64,000 nt of DNA from Monoplex corrugatus (GCA_030674185.1 CM060307.1:48199681-48263680), one strand, 5' to 3'; shown: positions 23,987 to 34,459, numbered from the stretch's first letter. A program made the numbers and translations. The notes: generated by a model not told the origin, from the sequence alone.

Positions 23987-26900
23987 TATTAGTGTGTCAG
24001 TACAGTACATTCTGTGTCATATAATATGTGTAATGCACAATTAATCTAAATATTAGGCAGATGGCAGATGACAGAAATGCACAACACATTATAACTTATA
24101 TAAGAAAGAACTTTGAAGGACCACCCATAATGAAGGATGAAGTTAGAGCAGCACTGAAAAAGATGAAACAGGAAAAGCCCCAGGACCAGACAACATTACC
24201 ACAGAGATGACTGAAGCCCTGGAGGAATTCGGTATTGAAAAAATAACAGTCCTCCTAAATGAAATTTACGACACTGGAAAAATCCCCAAAGATCAATTTT
24301 CATTGCACTTCCAAAGAAGACAGGGGCTATAGAATGCGAACTCCATCACACAATCAGTTTGATGAGTCATGTAACCAAGATCCTATTAAGAATAATCATG
24401 ATGAGGACAAGGAATAGAATCAAAAGAGAAATAGCAGATGAACAGTGTGGATTTGTGGAAGGGAAAGGAACTATCAATGCCATATATATCCTAATGTCTA
24501 TCATAGAGAGGTCAATCAAGGTGAACAAGGATTTATATTTATGCTTTGTTGACTATACCAAGGCTTCCGATCGGGTAAGACATGAAGAATTGATCAACCA
24601 ACTAGAAAGACTCAATATTGATGGAAAAGATCTACGAATAATCAGAAATACGTATTGGGAACAAACAGCTGCAATGAGAATAAAAAACGATACAAGCTCT
24701 TTCCAAAATATCAAAAGAGGAGTCACACAGGGTTGTGTTTTGTCACCAGATCTGTTTTCACTTTACAGCGAAAACATCATGAGAAACCTAAAGACCCTGG
24801 ATTAAAGGTTGGAGGAAAAATGATAACAAACATTCCATATGCAGATGACACCGTGCTAATTGCAGAAAATGAAAGGGACTACAAAACCTTGTGAATAAAC
24901 AAAGTTTGAAATAGAAAGCAAAGGTAAGGGGTTGGAACTAAACAGCAGGAAGACTGAAGTCATGGTGATCAATAAAAAACATGAAATCCCCTCATGCAAA
25001 ATAACAGCAAACGGCACAACCTTGAGACAAGTTGATAAGTTTACATACCTGGGAATGATCATTTCACCAGATGGCAGATGCACATCAGAAATAGCCAGCA
25101 GAATCGGCCAAGCCAAAACAACATTCAATAAGATGGAAAACATTCTACCCAACAAATGCCTATCAATTAACATCAGGAAGAGAGTTCTTGAATGTTATAT
25201 AGAACCAATACCGTTGTATGGTTGTGAGGTGTGGACAGTCAACAAGCAAAGCCAGAACAAGATTGAGGCAGCCGAGATGTGGTTTCTGAGAAGGATGTTG
25301 AGAGTTCCATGGACAGCAAAGAAAACAAACCAGACAGTCTTGATGGAGGCTGACACAAGTAGATTATTCATAAAGAAGATTAGGAAAAGGCAGGCAACAT
25401 TCATAGGCCATTTTATGAGGAAAGGGGAATTGGAACACCTGGTCACAACGGGAAAGCTGGAGGGAAGGAGAGCACTGGGTAGACCCAGGAAGAAGATACT
25501 AAACGGACTTGCAGATTGGCTGAAGAAAAGGAGGGTGGAAGAGATGCTTGAGGCAACAAGAGATAGAGACAGATGGAAGTCCATAATCACCAACACCATG
25601 CGGCAAGGCACCTGATGATGATGATGATGACAATTAATCTACATGAGTTTGGAGAATTGTGCAATATAATTTCTAACCAGTATTCATATAATGCTAAGTT
25701 ACTAAATCTTGAAAAAACAAAACAAAGTGCATTATGATTATTGTAACAACCAGACAAAGATATCTGCATAATAAACTATCTCCATTAACCAGTTCAGTGC
25801 CTATAAGCCGTCAGCTGACGTTGCACAAAAGGTGTTGCTATATTGCCTAAGAGCCGTCCGCTGACGTTGCAGGAGTTTTCCGATTTTTCGTTCACAACTG
25901 TGTGAGCCAGTCAGCACACAGAAACACTGCACACTGAGCTATATGTGTCTACAATATAAAAATAGGATGTAAATTAGGATACGTCATAGGGAAGACACTT
26001 TTATTGTCGCTAATGATTTGGTAACTGGACCACGTGAAGTGGAGCACAATGGCGACGCAACCTTCGACAAGCCGAACGGTGGCTCACGTCAGCGGACTTC
26101 CACGACTCTAGAGGCCGTTCAAATGATTTTACAGCATGATGACGATGAGAGAATTTGTTATCTGATCATTCGCTTCAACATGAGGGTGGAGAAAGTAACA
26201 ATGACCACGCCGACATTCAACGCTTGCTGGCTGAATCGATGCAAGCAGACGATAACAAGTACGAGTCAGACCGCGACTGCCGTGGTCAGTGCGAGTGGCG
26301 AGCGCGCAGGCCGTGACACTTCGGACTTTGGACCCAACAGCAGTGAACGTGATGGTACATGGTGAGATGGGTCACGCACGTGTTCGTGGTGTGGGAAGGG
26401 GGGAAGATGAGAAGGGGGAGAGGTGCAGAGGAGCTGTGCCCCAGTTAGACGGCATGGCAGGGGGCGTGGCGATCAGCGAAGTGTTTCGCTCACTGAAAAT
26501 CTGTTGGCCTCCAAATGGACAACAGTCAGACATTCCTCAATTTTTATGAAATCCAGGATTGAAAGTGGGAACTGGTGACGTGTGCTATGCTTTTTCAAGC
26601 TGTTTCTGACTGATGAGCATGAGCTGATTGACTTATTTGAATAAGGATTCTGATTCTGGGCTTATTTTCTCTTGTTTTGATTGCAGAACCTGAAGAACAG
26701 AGAGAACCAATTCATGAGTGTCATGTAGTTTGATTGTTCAGTGTCTGAGTACACTGACTGTCATGTAGTTTGACTGTTCAGTGTCTAGTACAATCACTTT
26801 TATGTTTACCGAAACCAGGTCTATCATTGATGGGATGGTTACTTACTTATTTGTCTGCATGGGTTTAGTATCGTTTCATAAACATTTTATGATGTCATAT

Positions 26901-28244
26901 GTTTTGTTTTCATTTATGTATGTAAACTGACAACAAACAAGTCATTTTCAGCTGTTTTTTTTGTTTGTTTGTGTGTTGGGTATCAATCTGTAGAGATGGA
27001 AACTTACTTTTTAGACAACACAAAAAAATTATTTCCACTTTGGAATGCCTGGACAGGTCTTTGCAATCAAGCTAAGAGAAAAATAAGCACAGATTCAGAA
27101 TCCTCGTTCATTTTCCTTCAAAAAACACTGATGTTTCTTTGTTGTATCTCTTACAGTTTTTGCACTAGAATTTTTTGTTAATTATTACCCTCGAATCCTC
27201 AAAATTCCCCGGCAATGGGGAAGCACATGTTTACGTTTTTCTCTGGCACTGAAAGGGTTAACTTTATCATTTAAATTTCATGCTAGTGAAAAGGTTTCAG
27301 GGCATTGGCATTTTGGGATTATAATAGATAACCAACTAAAACCAGAAGCCTACATTATGTATAAATATTGATAGATATATATATACATATTATATATATA
27401 TCTAATTGAGGAATTTTACAGCCAAAAATGTTATCTGACCAGTGCTATACTGAATTTCTGAAGCTTAAAATTGTTACTCATTCTTCTATGCCCATATTAT
27501 GTCTAAAATAAATTATGTTTCAAACATTTGGGATAACTGTGGAAAAGAACATACGGGCAAAAATAACCCTGAATCTGTAAATATGTGCAAGTTCTCGACA
27601 AAGAAGCAAGATGGTTCCAGAGGGGAGTAAAGGAGGCAGTTTACATCGCCGCAAGGAACCCCACCCTCAACCGTGACCGTGGCCGACACAACCTGCCATC
27701 GGTGTACTCCTCACTTACTCAGTCACACTGTCGTGAGTTCGCTCACGGCAGTGCGCACTGAAGCCAGTTCTCAACCCAGCAGTTGTGCTGAAGAAGTCGG
27801 CTGGATCGCCGATGAAAGCTACGCAGTAGGTAGCCTTTTTTGTAACTGAGAACCAGGTTCAACCAGGTAGCCATTATGCAAAAAAAATTTCATTTTTGTG
27901 AGTTACAATGGAGTCCACCTTAAGAGAGCCTGCCTACAAAACATTTCCAACAATAGTGTACTTTATTTTTATTTTCCTTGCCCACTTCCTTCTCTTTCCC
28001 TCTTGTAAAACACAAAATCTATAATCACACATTTGAGAACTAATGTTTCTTTGTATGAAAGTGGTGTTGTTTCCCAAAGGCCAAGCTTGTTAAACTTAAT
28101 GCTACACAATTTTGCTCTGCAATGAACATGTGGCCAAGAATGGTATGAAAGCATCATACACTGTGTGTATTGTACAGCAATCAGCATGATGTAACATCAG
28201 AAGTGATGTGTATATGCAGTTTGTGCATGTTTTGTATGCATGCA

Positions 28245-28296
<52 letters not shown>

Positions 28297-29073
28297 TATC
28301 TGGCTTCGTCAATGACTGCATCATAAAACTGGCTGGTAAGCGAGAATGATGTATACAACTGGGAATGTTGCGAATACCTTAAATCCACCCGCAAGGCAAC
28401 AAACAATCAGCACTGTGTAAGGTCAGTGACTTTTCTTGTTTGTAGAGCTCTATTGTGAACTACTGCTATAAAGAATACAGTTCCACCTCAACTGAATTTC
28501 CTTGTAAATGAAATCCACTGTACATGACTGATTTACCTATCAACTTATCAAGTGCTGAATCTTTCAACTTTCCTAAAATGATTAAAGACATAAACGAGCA
28601 TGAGCGCACATGTTTGTGTGTGTGTATGACTATGAGTGTCACTGTCAGTGTGTGTGTATGTCACATGTGCATGAGTCATTGAGTGTGTGTGTCACTGTGT
28701 GTGCGAAGAGAGAATCTGAAAGCAAGCAAATGAATGTCACTGTGTCACAGTGTGCGTGTGCACGCGCGCGCGTGTGTGTGTGTGTGTGTGTGTTTGTGTG
28801 CGCGCATGATGTGCGCCTGCACATCAGAACAGAGCTGAGTTGAGTAAGTAACCGTCACTACGGGCAGTCATCAGTCAATCTGTATTCAGTCAATCAGTGA
28901 GTGCATGTGAGGGTGTACTGCGTCTGCGTCCCGTGATCGTCTGAAGTATCTAAGCATAGATTTACGTCTTTCTTACCTTTTGGAGGCAATGAAAATAATA
29001 AATAGATCAAGGAAACAAAACACACAATCAGCAAAACAACGAAGACACGTTTCTGCCGACGAATAACTGCCAT
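20499..29073 (-). CDS. Type II membrane protein with C-terminal DUF4773 domain, four exons
   Basis: The four coding exons are 29073-28977, 23652-22943, 22279-22222 and 20734-20499. All introns have GT/AG borders (GTAAGA, GTAGGT, GTCTGT donors) and matching phases (1, 0, 1), giving 366 residues. Residues 1-9 are basic (Arg5, Arg6, Lys8, Arg9), and residues 10-29 are a hydrophobic helix with no obvious cleavage site, so the product is predicted type II with a luminal or extracellular C-terminus. Residues 34-130 are polar. Residues 131-163 hold three 11-residue repeats, each with an Asn-Lys-Thr sequon. The domain at about 215-355 has ten cysteines (234, 236, 241, 243, 244, 259, 296, 307, 330, 349) in the DUF4773 order (CxC..CxCC..C, then IS..xxPLxC, C.hFFN, GC, CF). 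Function is unknown for this family. Intron 1 (5.3 kb) is full of mobile elements; an extra small exon there cannot be excluded. Domain call is from family memory. Confidence 0.82.
21050..21372. repeat. Compound microsatellite in intron 3 of the DUF4773 gene
   Basis: ATCT/GATC runs, a pure (TA)n of about 65 bp at 21184-21248, then GATA/GACA runs to 21372. Confidence 0.95.
21712..21780 (-). mobile_element. SINE-B, 3' fragment
   Basis: Carries GCTTATAGCCCAGCCGACTA and TGTATCAGAGCTAACACC, the reverse complement of the conserved SINE-B 3' end. No 5' body is seen. Confidence 0.55.
22222..22279 (-). CDS. Exon 3 of the DUF4773 gene
   Basis: A 58-nt exon encoding [19 protein letters not shown]. It lies between TTCTTTCAG|GAACTGG and ATATCAG|GTCTGT. 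It supplies the central strand region of the domain (hydrophobic alternation, then Asp-Gly-Lys-Val, ending Ile-Ser). The phase 0 entry and phase 1 exit fit the neighbours exactly. Confidence 0.78.
22943..23652 (-). CDS. Exon 2 of the DUF4773 gene: stalk and first half of the Cys domain
   Basis: The acceptor is TTTGTTTCAG|GTGAC and the donor is ACTCAC|GTAGGT. It encodes residues 33-269: a polar His/Lys/Thr-rich linker, the triple NKT repeat at 131-163, and the first six domain cysteines ([12 protein letters not shown] ... TACSNFTF). Potential N-glycosylation sequons are frequent, which fits an extracellular stalk. The frame stays open past the donor, but the residues there lose the family pattern. 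Confidence 0.85.
23808..23985. repeat. Compound (GA)n-(GATA)n-(GT)n microsatellite
   Basis: GA runs, about 14 GATA units, GA again, then GT to 23985. It lies in intron 1 of the DUF4773 gene, 150 bp upstream of exon 2. Confidence 0.95.
24056..25631 (+). mobile_element. RTE-type LINE (RTE family 1), longest copy, 5'-truncated
   Basis: Encodes most of a reverse transcriptase in pieces, antisense to the host gene. In order: [17 protein letters not shown] (24121 on); motif A as [10 protein letters not shown] in the frame 24359-24805; motif B as [20 protein letters not shown]; motif C as [12 protein letters not shown]. Then an uninterrupted 227-codon frame (24932-25615) covers the thumb and C-terminal region ([49 protein letters not shown]). 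Frameshifts near 24170, 24300, 24805 and 24890 inactivate it, and no endonuclease domain is present. The 3' end is a GATGAT run, typical of RTE. It sits in intron 1 of the DUF4773 gene. Confidence 0.85.
25785..27261. mobile_element. Internally deleted piggyBac-like DNA transposon
   Basis: Both ends are TTAA. The left inverted repeat is TTAACCAGTTCAGTGCC; the right one, complemented, is TTAACCCTTTCAGTGCC. A subterminal motif GCCGTCNGCTGACGTTGC occurs twice at the left (about 25808 and 25853). Inside, plus-strand frames show an acidic leader (DNKYESDRD near 26250) and, near 26590-26640, [16 protein letters not shown], which resembles the start of the piggyBac transposase domain (F.LF.TDEL.D.I). 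The remaining transposase, including its catalytic Asp residues, is absent, and stops interrupt the frame. Hence a non-autonomous remnant of 1.48 kb. Confidence 0.72.
27587..27860 (+). mobile_element. Penelope-like element, 3' fragment with end of GIY-YIG region
   Basis: The frame starting at 27600 reads [20 protein letters not shown], then [19 protein letters not shown]. It matches the WFxRGVxEAIYIR..PxLNRDGGRxxLP signature at the C-terminus of Penelope-like polyproteins, after the GIY-YIG nuclease. The non-coding tail GAAGAAGTCGGCTGGATCGC follows. Heavily 5'-truncated; sense relative to the plus strand, within intron 1 of the DUF4773 gene. Confidence 0.65.
28233..28295. repeat. (GT)n microsatellite
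   Basis: Simple GT run inside intron 1 of the DUF4773 gene. A second GT/GC-rich run lies at 28755-28800. Confidence 0.9.
28977..29073 (-). CDS. Exon 1 of the DUF4773 gene: start codon and membrane anchor
   Basis: ATG at 29073, then 32 codons and one base. It encodes a basic N-terminus (MAVIRRQKR) and a 20-residue hydrophobic stretch. The donor is AAAAG|GTAAGA at 28977/28976, a near-consensus site. The leftover G joins the GT of exon 2 to make Gly33, which agrees with the exon 2 frame. Confidence 0.8.
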
Positions 29074-29091
29074 GATGCAAAGTTGTTTGCG

Positions 29092-29099
29092 TCACGTGA
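29092..29099. promoter_or_regulatory. Palindromic E-box upstream of the DUF4773 start codon
   Basis: TCACGTGA lies about 20 bp upstream of the ATG at 29073. It is the preferred site of the MITF/TFE/USF type of bHLH-zip factors. No TATA box is clear; an AT-rich (AAATAAAT)n stretch lies at 29190-29217. Functional use is inference. Confidence 0.35.
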
Positions 29100-29798
29100 T
29101 ATTGCTTAGAGTAGTGTCCCTTCCCGAGGCTCGGAGTGGAGTGAGGTAGGGACACCGTCGGCGCAGTGCGTTGTACTGTTAGCATTCTTGATTTATTTAT
29201 TTATTTATTTTATTTTTATGACGACCGTAAGATAGCAGTGGCTTTGCATATAAACCAAAATCTGAATGCTAAGGCATATGTTCTGAATTAAAACTTTCAG
29301 AGTCAGGAGAGTTTGGCCTTTGTGGTTGTTTTAGAAGATTAAAAGCAGGTACTGAGGTAGGCAGTCTTGACTTTAGTCCCATAAAATAAGCCGATGAGGG
29401 TAAAAGCAACGAAGACTTGCATTGCAGTGACAAGGACAAAGAGAAGAGAGCAACAGATAGACAACACACACAAACACGCACACACACACTTTTTTTTTTA
29501 AAGCAGACAGAATGAACTCCGTGTCTGGTCTGTTACATCAAAAACGAAACAAACCTTCAAAGCAAAAACTGCTATGGGATTGGGGAGAACGGGTGAGGGG
29601 AGAGACAGAGACCCAAAGCGTTCTGCCAGTCTGTTCGGTCCTCCACAAGGTTAGGTTAGGTCTTCGACCTTTGTGGAGTGCTGCCACCCAATTTTTGGAT
29701 GGCTCATTCTGCACGTGTTTTGACAGTCCTCTCCAACTGCTGTCCTAAGCAGCAAGTGTGATGAGGTTTTACACACAGAACAAAACGATCGTCTCTTG

Positions 29799-29872
29799 CT
29801 TTGGGAGCAGACCTTCCGCTGGCAGAGCACTCTGGGAGGGTCACCAAGGAGAGACCTTTTCTGCTCCCAAAG
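29799..29872. repeat. Perfect 13-bp inverted repeat
   Basis: CTTTGGGAGCAGA at 29799-29811 is complemented exactly by TCTGCTCCCAAAG at 29860-29872, with a 48-bp loop. A smaller hairpin (CTCCACAAGGT / ACCTTTGTGGAG) lies just upstream, around 29641-29680. Confidence 0.7.
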
Positions 29873-30084
29873 ACATTATGTAAAGAAAAACAGTTCTTTT
29901 ACGACGTCTTTGCCTGCTCCCCATCTCCCCATTTTTTCCCCCGAGCAGTGTGTGCCGCAAAAGTTTCTATATCGTTCGTGTTATTGTAAATGAGACAGTT
30001 CATTCTGTGAAGTAAAACATCTTTTGTACAAAAGGGCAGAGGTTCACCTACGTACATTCTTTTCAAAACAGATATAGATGTAAG

Positions 30085-30148
30085 CACACACATCACACAC
30101 ACACATACACACGCATGCACGCACACACGCACGCACGCACACGCACGC

Positions 30149-30206
<58 letters not shown>

Positions 30207-30218
30207 ACACACACACAC
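30085..30218. repeat. (CA)n microsatellite with CACG interruptions
   Basis: CA-rich run with interspersed CGCACG words. Frames over it are Cys-Val repeats. Confidence 0.95.
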
Positions 30219-30325
30219 TTAGATATCCCTCCAGTCGACGTTAAATGTTCTGATAATTAATTCTTTTAAAGCAAGTGTTTCAGCCCTTAACTCCTGACAC
30301 TCCCTAGTATACACTTAATTCTTTA

Positions 30326-30745
30326 TTGGAAGCTTTCTCAGAAAAAAATGATTACAAAAGAATTGACTCAGCAGAGATTTGGTTTTATCGGAGACTACTA
30401 CTTGTCAAATGGACAAATAGAAAAACTAATGAAAGTGTCCTAGAAGAACTTGATTCCACTAGAAAATTACTAGCAGACATCAACAAGAGAAGACTAAAAT
30501 ACACTGGCCATGTGTCACGTAACAAGAACACGGACCTCATGGCAACCATGTTTCAAGTAAAAACAGAAGCAAAAAGGAAGAAAGGCAGACCTCCAATCCC
30601 ATACATCTAGAACAACCAACATCAGTGGCCAAACTATTCAAAAATTTGTCCTCAAAAGCCAAGACAGAGCCGTTTGGAGGAGAGTGACGGTGTCAAAGAG
30701 TGCAGCGACCAACACTGAACTTGGTGATGCCGACAGGTGATACAG
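30326..30745 (+). mobile_element. RTE family 2, C-terminal and 3' part
   Basis: An open frame of 94 codons (30326-30610) reads IDSAEIWFYRRLLLVKWTNR, then KTNESVLEEL, KRRLKYTGHVSRN and KKGRPPIP. This is the conserved region downstream of the RTE reverse transcriptase (xxEMWxxRRxLxxxWTxxxTNxxVL ... GHxxR ... GRP). The non-coding 3' end matches 6722-6930. It is a different family from RTE family 1. Confidence 0.75.
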
Positions 30746-30817
30746 ATGAGACTTTATTCCATCTATACTTTTCAGTGCATGTCCAGAGCCTTTTTCCAAG
30801 TCATCACTGAAGACATA

Positions 30818-30912
30818 AATCCTCTCTCTCTCTCTTTCTCTCTCTCTCTCCCCTCCCTCCCTCTCTCTCTGTCACAGACACGCACACAAACTCCACACAC
30901 GCATGCACTTGA

Positions 30913-30979
<67 letters not shown>

Positions 30980-31182
30980 CTCTCTCTCTCTCTCACATAC
31001 ACACACACACACATCCACACACGCATGCACGTGAATACACACACAAACAACACATCCGGACACACACACACACACACACACAACACACACATCACACACA
31101 CACACACATCCACACACACATACACACACATCCACACATGCATGCACGTGAATACACACTTAAACACACATACATCCGGATA

Positions 31183-31219
<37 letters not shown>

Positions 31220-31296
31220 CCACACACATACAAATCCACACAATACACACACACACACATCCACACAATACACACACACACACACACACGAACATA

Positions 31297-31339
<43 letters not shown>

Positions 31340-31357
31340 CACACACACACACACACA
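30818..31357. repeat. CT/CA microsatellite complex
   Basis: A CT tract (30818-30870) then CA repeats. The word CACACGCATGCACGTGAATA recurs at about 30896, 31018 and 31133, so the block is itself tandemly duplicated at about 120 bp. Confidence 0.9.
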
Positions 31358-31774
31358 AACGCACTCAAACATTCATACCTTCCTTTGAAAGAATGGAAGA
31401 GGGATGTTCAAGGTGTTGCTGACGAATACGTTTTACTCAAGCGATACGTGTGTGACTCAAAACACTGTCCGCACACGTGAACACCGGTCACTGCCTGTCA
31501 GATACATGTTGGCCGGAAATCCTGTTTTTCACCGAAGGAGAGGAAAGATTCACACTGACCGAACATTAGTATATGTGTGTGTTGTAGTGGTGAAAGTGAT
31601 GGCGGTGTGTGTGAAAATCATCAATGTTACAAAGTTTCTCAAGTTCATCAACTGACTTTAAATAAATTTAGCTCGCAAATCTGTCACCTCAGTAAAGTTT
31701 ATAAATAACTATGCTTAAAATCAAACCAAACCGAAAACAAAACAAAACAACACAAAAGAAAAAAAAAACATCAA
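31358..31774. other. No gene seen
   Basis: Unique sequence between two simple-repeat tracts. An 83-residue open frame (31404-31655) has no motif and no clear splice borders. Confidence 0.4.
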
Positions 31775-32052
31775 CCAGCCAACCAACCAACTAACCAACC
31801 GACCAACCAGCCAACCAATCAACACACCAAGACACCAACCCACCAACATACCAACCAACACACAACACATCAACCAGCCAACCAAGCAACCACGCAAGCA
31901 AGCAAGCAAACCAACCAACCCACCCACCAAGACACCAACCCACCAACACACCAACCAACACACTAATACACCAACCAGCCAACCAACCAATCAACCAACT
32001 AGCCAGCCAACTAACCAGCCAACCAACCAACCATCCAACCAACCAACCAAGG
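31775..32052. repeat. Degenerate (CCAA)n tract
   Basis: AACC/CCAA units with ACAC and AGCC variants. A sub-block CACCAAGACACCAACCCACC is repeated about 100 bp apart (31825 and 31926). Trp/Gly/Leu-rich minus-strand frames are artefacts. Confidence 0.9.
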
Positions 32053-32299
32053 CAAGATCGCAAGCCATTCTGACAATCTCATTTTTACACAAGATTTATT
32101 AGGTCAACAGAAATCCAGACTATGCACGTCTCAAGGCTACAGTGACCTTGAAATAAACTTGAGTGAAGTGAGGATAATAGCTGACTGTCACATTAAGGCG
32201 AAACACCCCCCTCCACCTCCCCCACCAGCACAAATCTTTTCCCCGCGCTCCTACCTCTGCCACATACACGCCTACCCTACCTGTATTTCTGATTTCCTC

Positions 32300-32465
32300 G
32301 CCGTTTGGATTCTTGGACAGCTCCTACCTAGATAGTGCCTGGGGTTGTAGGGGAGTGAGGTGGCAGAGACCTCAACTTTTCCTGGGGCCAGCACCACGAA
32401 GGCGGCGCCCATCCCCTCCGAGCGTGGAGACGTCATCTTGAAAAATTGAAACTGAAACTGACAGC
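32300..32465. mobile_element. SINE-A fragment with internal inversion
   Basis: From about 32322 to 32420 the sequence is the reverse complement of the SINE-A middle (AGACCTCAACTTTTCCTGGG, CACCACGAAGGCGGCGCCC). From about 32420 to 32465 it is the forward SINE-A tail (CGAGCGTGGAGACGTCATCT, then TTGAAACTGAAACTG). The junction is direct, with the part between missing. Confidence 0.75.
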
Positions 32466-32599
32466 TCCGATCATTATCAGATAATCGCATTCTCTGCGTT
32501 CCTCATGTACAATAACATACTAAAAGATAAGGCCACTGTTTCTTCTTTTTTTGTGTATCACAACATTGGAACTCACTTCCTTCAACGGAAGAAGAAAGA

Positions 32600-33390
32600 G
32601 AAAAATGATAAACAGCATTCCATACGCAGATGACACCGTGCTAATTGCAGAAAATGAAAGGGACCTACAAAACCTTGTGAATTTACTCGAAATAGAAAGC
32701 AAAGGTAGAACTAAACAGCAAGAAGACTGAAGTCATGGTGATCAGTAAAAAACATGAAATCCCCTCATGCAAAATAACAACAAACGGCACAACCTTGAGA
32801 CAGGTTGATAAGTTTAAATATCTGGGAACGATCATTTCACCAGACCGCAGATGTACATCAGAAATAGCCAGCAGAATCGGCCAAGCCAAAACAGCATTCG
32901 AGAAGATAAAAAGCAATCTTACCAACAAGTGCCTATCAATTAACATCAGGAAGAGAGTTCTTGAATGTTATATAGAACCGATAATGTTATACGGTTGTGA
33001 GGCTTGGACAGTCAACAAGCAAATAGAACAAGATTGACGCAGCCGAGATGTGGTTTCTAAGAAGAATGTTGAGAGTTTCGTGAACAGCAAAGAAAACAAA
33101 CGAGACAGTCTTAATGGAGGCAGACACAAGAAGATCATTCATAAGAAAGATTAGGAAAAGACAGGCAATATTTATAGGCCATTTTTTGAGGAAAGGGGAA
33201 TTGGAGCACGTGGTCACAACAGGAAAGCTGGAGGGAAAGAGAGCATCAGGTAGACCCAGGGAAAAATATTGGACGGACTTGCAGAGTGGCTGAAGACAGA
33301 GAGGGTGGAAGATGTGCTTGAGGCGACAAGGGATAGAAACAGATGGAAGGCCATGATCTCCAATGTCACGTGGCAAGGCACTTGATGATT
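32600..33390 (+). mobile_element. RTE family 1, second copy, 5'-truncated
   Basis: Begins abruptly at the motif C region ([16 protein letters not shown]) and follows the 24056 copy to the end (GGCAAGGCACTTGATGAT). The frame is broken by a deletion near 32705, stops near 33035, and frameshifts beyond. It is roughly 90 percent similar by eye to the first copy, which suggests separate insertions of the same family. Confidence 0.85.
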
Positions 33391-33464
33391 ATGATGACTA
33401 TCATTACTAATATTAGTCTTATCTCATTCTCCTCTCTCCTCTTCGCTGTACTGTCCATATTGTA

Positions 33465-34255
33465 CTCGTGTGTTAGCTGTGTGAGAAAATGTTAGTTGTA
33501 CATGTTTGTGTGGGGTTAGCTGTGTGAGAAAATGTTAGTTGTACATGTTTGTGTGGGGTTAGCTGTGTGAGAAAATGTTAGTTGTACATGTTTGTGTGGG
33601 GTTAGCTGTGTGAGAAAATGTTAGTTGTACATGTTTGTGTGGGGTTAGCTGTGTGAGAAAATGTTAGTTGTACATGTTTGTGTGGGGTTAGCTGTGTGAG
33701 AAAATGTTAGTTGTACATGTTTGTGTGGGTTAGCTGTGTGAGAAAATATTAGCTGTACATGTTTGTGTGGGGTTAGCTGTGTGAGAAAATGTTAGTTGTA
33801 CATGTTTGTGTGGGGTTAGCTGTGTGAGAAAATATTAGCTTGTACATGTTTGTGTGGGGTTAGCTGTGTGAGAAAATGTTAGTTGTACATGTTTGTGTGG
33901 GTTAGCTGTGTGAGAAAATGTTAATTGTACATGTTTGTGTGGGGTTAGCTGTGTGAGAAAATGTTAGTTGTACATGTTTGTGTGAGGTTAGCTGTGTGAG
34001 AAAATGTTGTTTGTACATGTTTGTGTGAGGTTAGCTGTGTGAGAAAATATTAGCTGTACATGTTTGAGTGGGGTTAGCTGTGTGAGAAAATGTTGTTTGT
34101 ACATGTTTGTGTGAGGTTAGCTGTGTGAGAAAATGTTAGTTGTACATGTTTGTGTGAGATTAGCTGTGTGAGAAAATGTTAGTTGTACATGTTTGAGCGA
34201 TTGCCCGTATTGTGCTCGTATGTTTGGCTGCGAGAGAAAATGTTAGCTGTACATG
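33465..34255. repeat. 43-bp minisatellite
   Basis: About 18 units: TTAGCTGTGTGAGAAAATGT, TAGTTGTACATGTTTGTGTG, GGG. Left units are almost identical; variants (GTTGTT, GAGGTT, ATTAGC) accumulate to the right. It begins 75 bp after the RTE 3' end. Confidence 0.95.
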
Positions 34256-34359
34256 TCTGAGCGATCTGTTTGCAGCCTTTGTGTTGGTGTGTGTGCGTGT
34301 GTCAGCATGAGTCCCTGTGTAGGTGTCTGCTCTTGTTTGTGTACGTGCGTGCATGTGCA

Positions 34360-34369
34360 CCTTCGTAAT

Positions 34370-34459
<90 letters not shown>

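Noticed and set aside
29669..29700. TTAGG-like words near 29652 as telomeric repeat
   Set aside because: Only two short units (GGTTAGGTTAGG) inside a hairpin stem; not a telomeric array.
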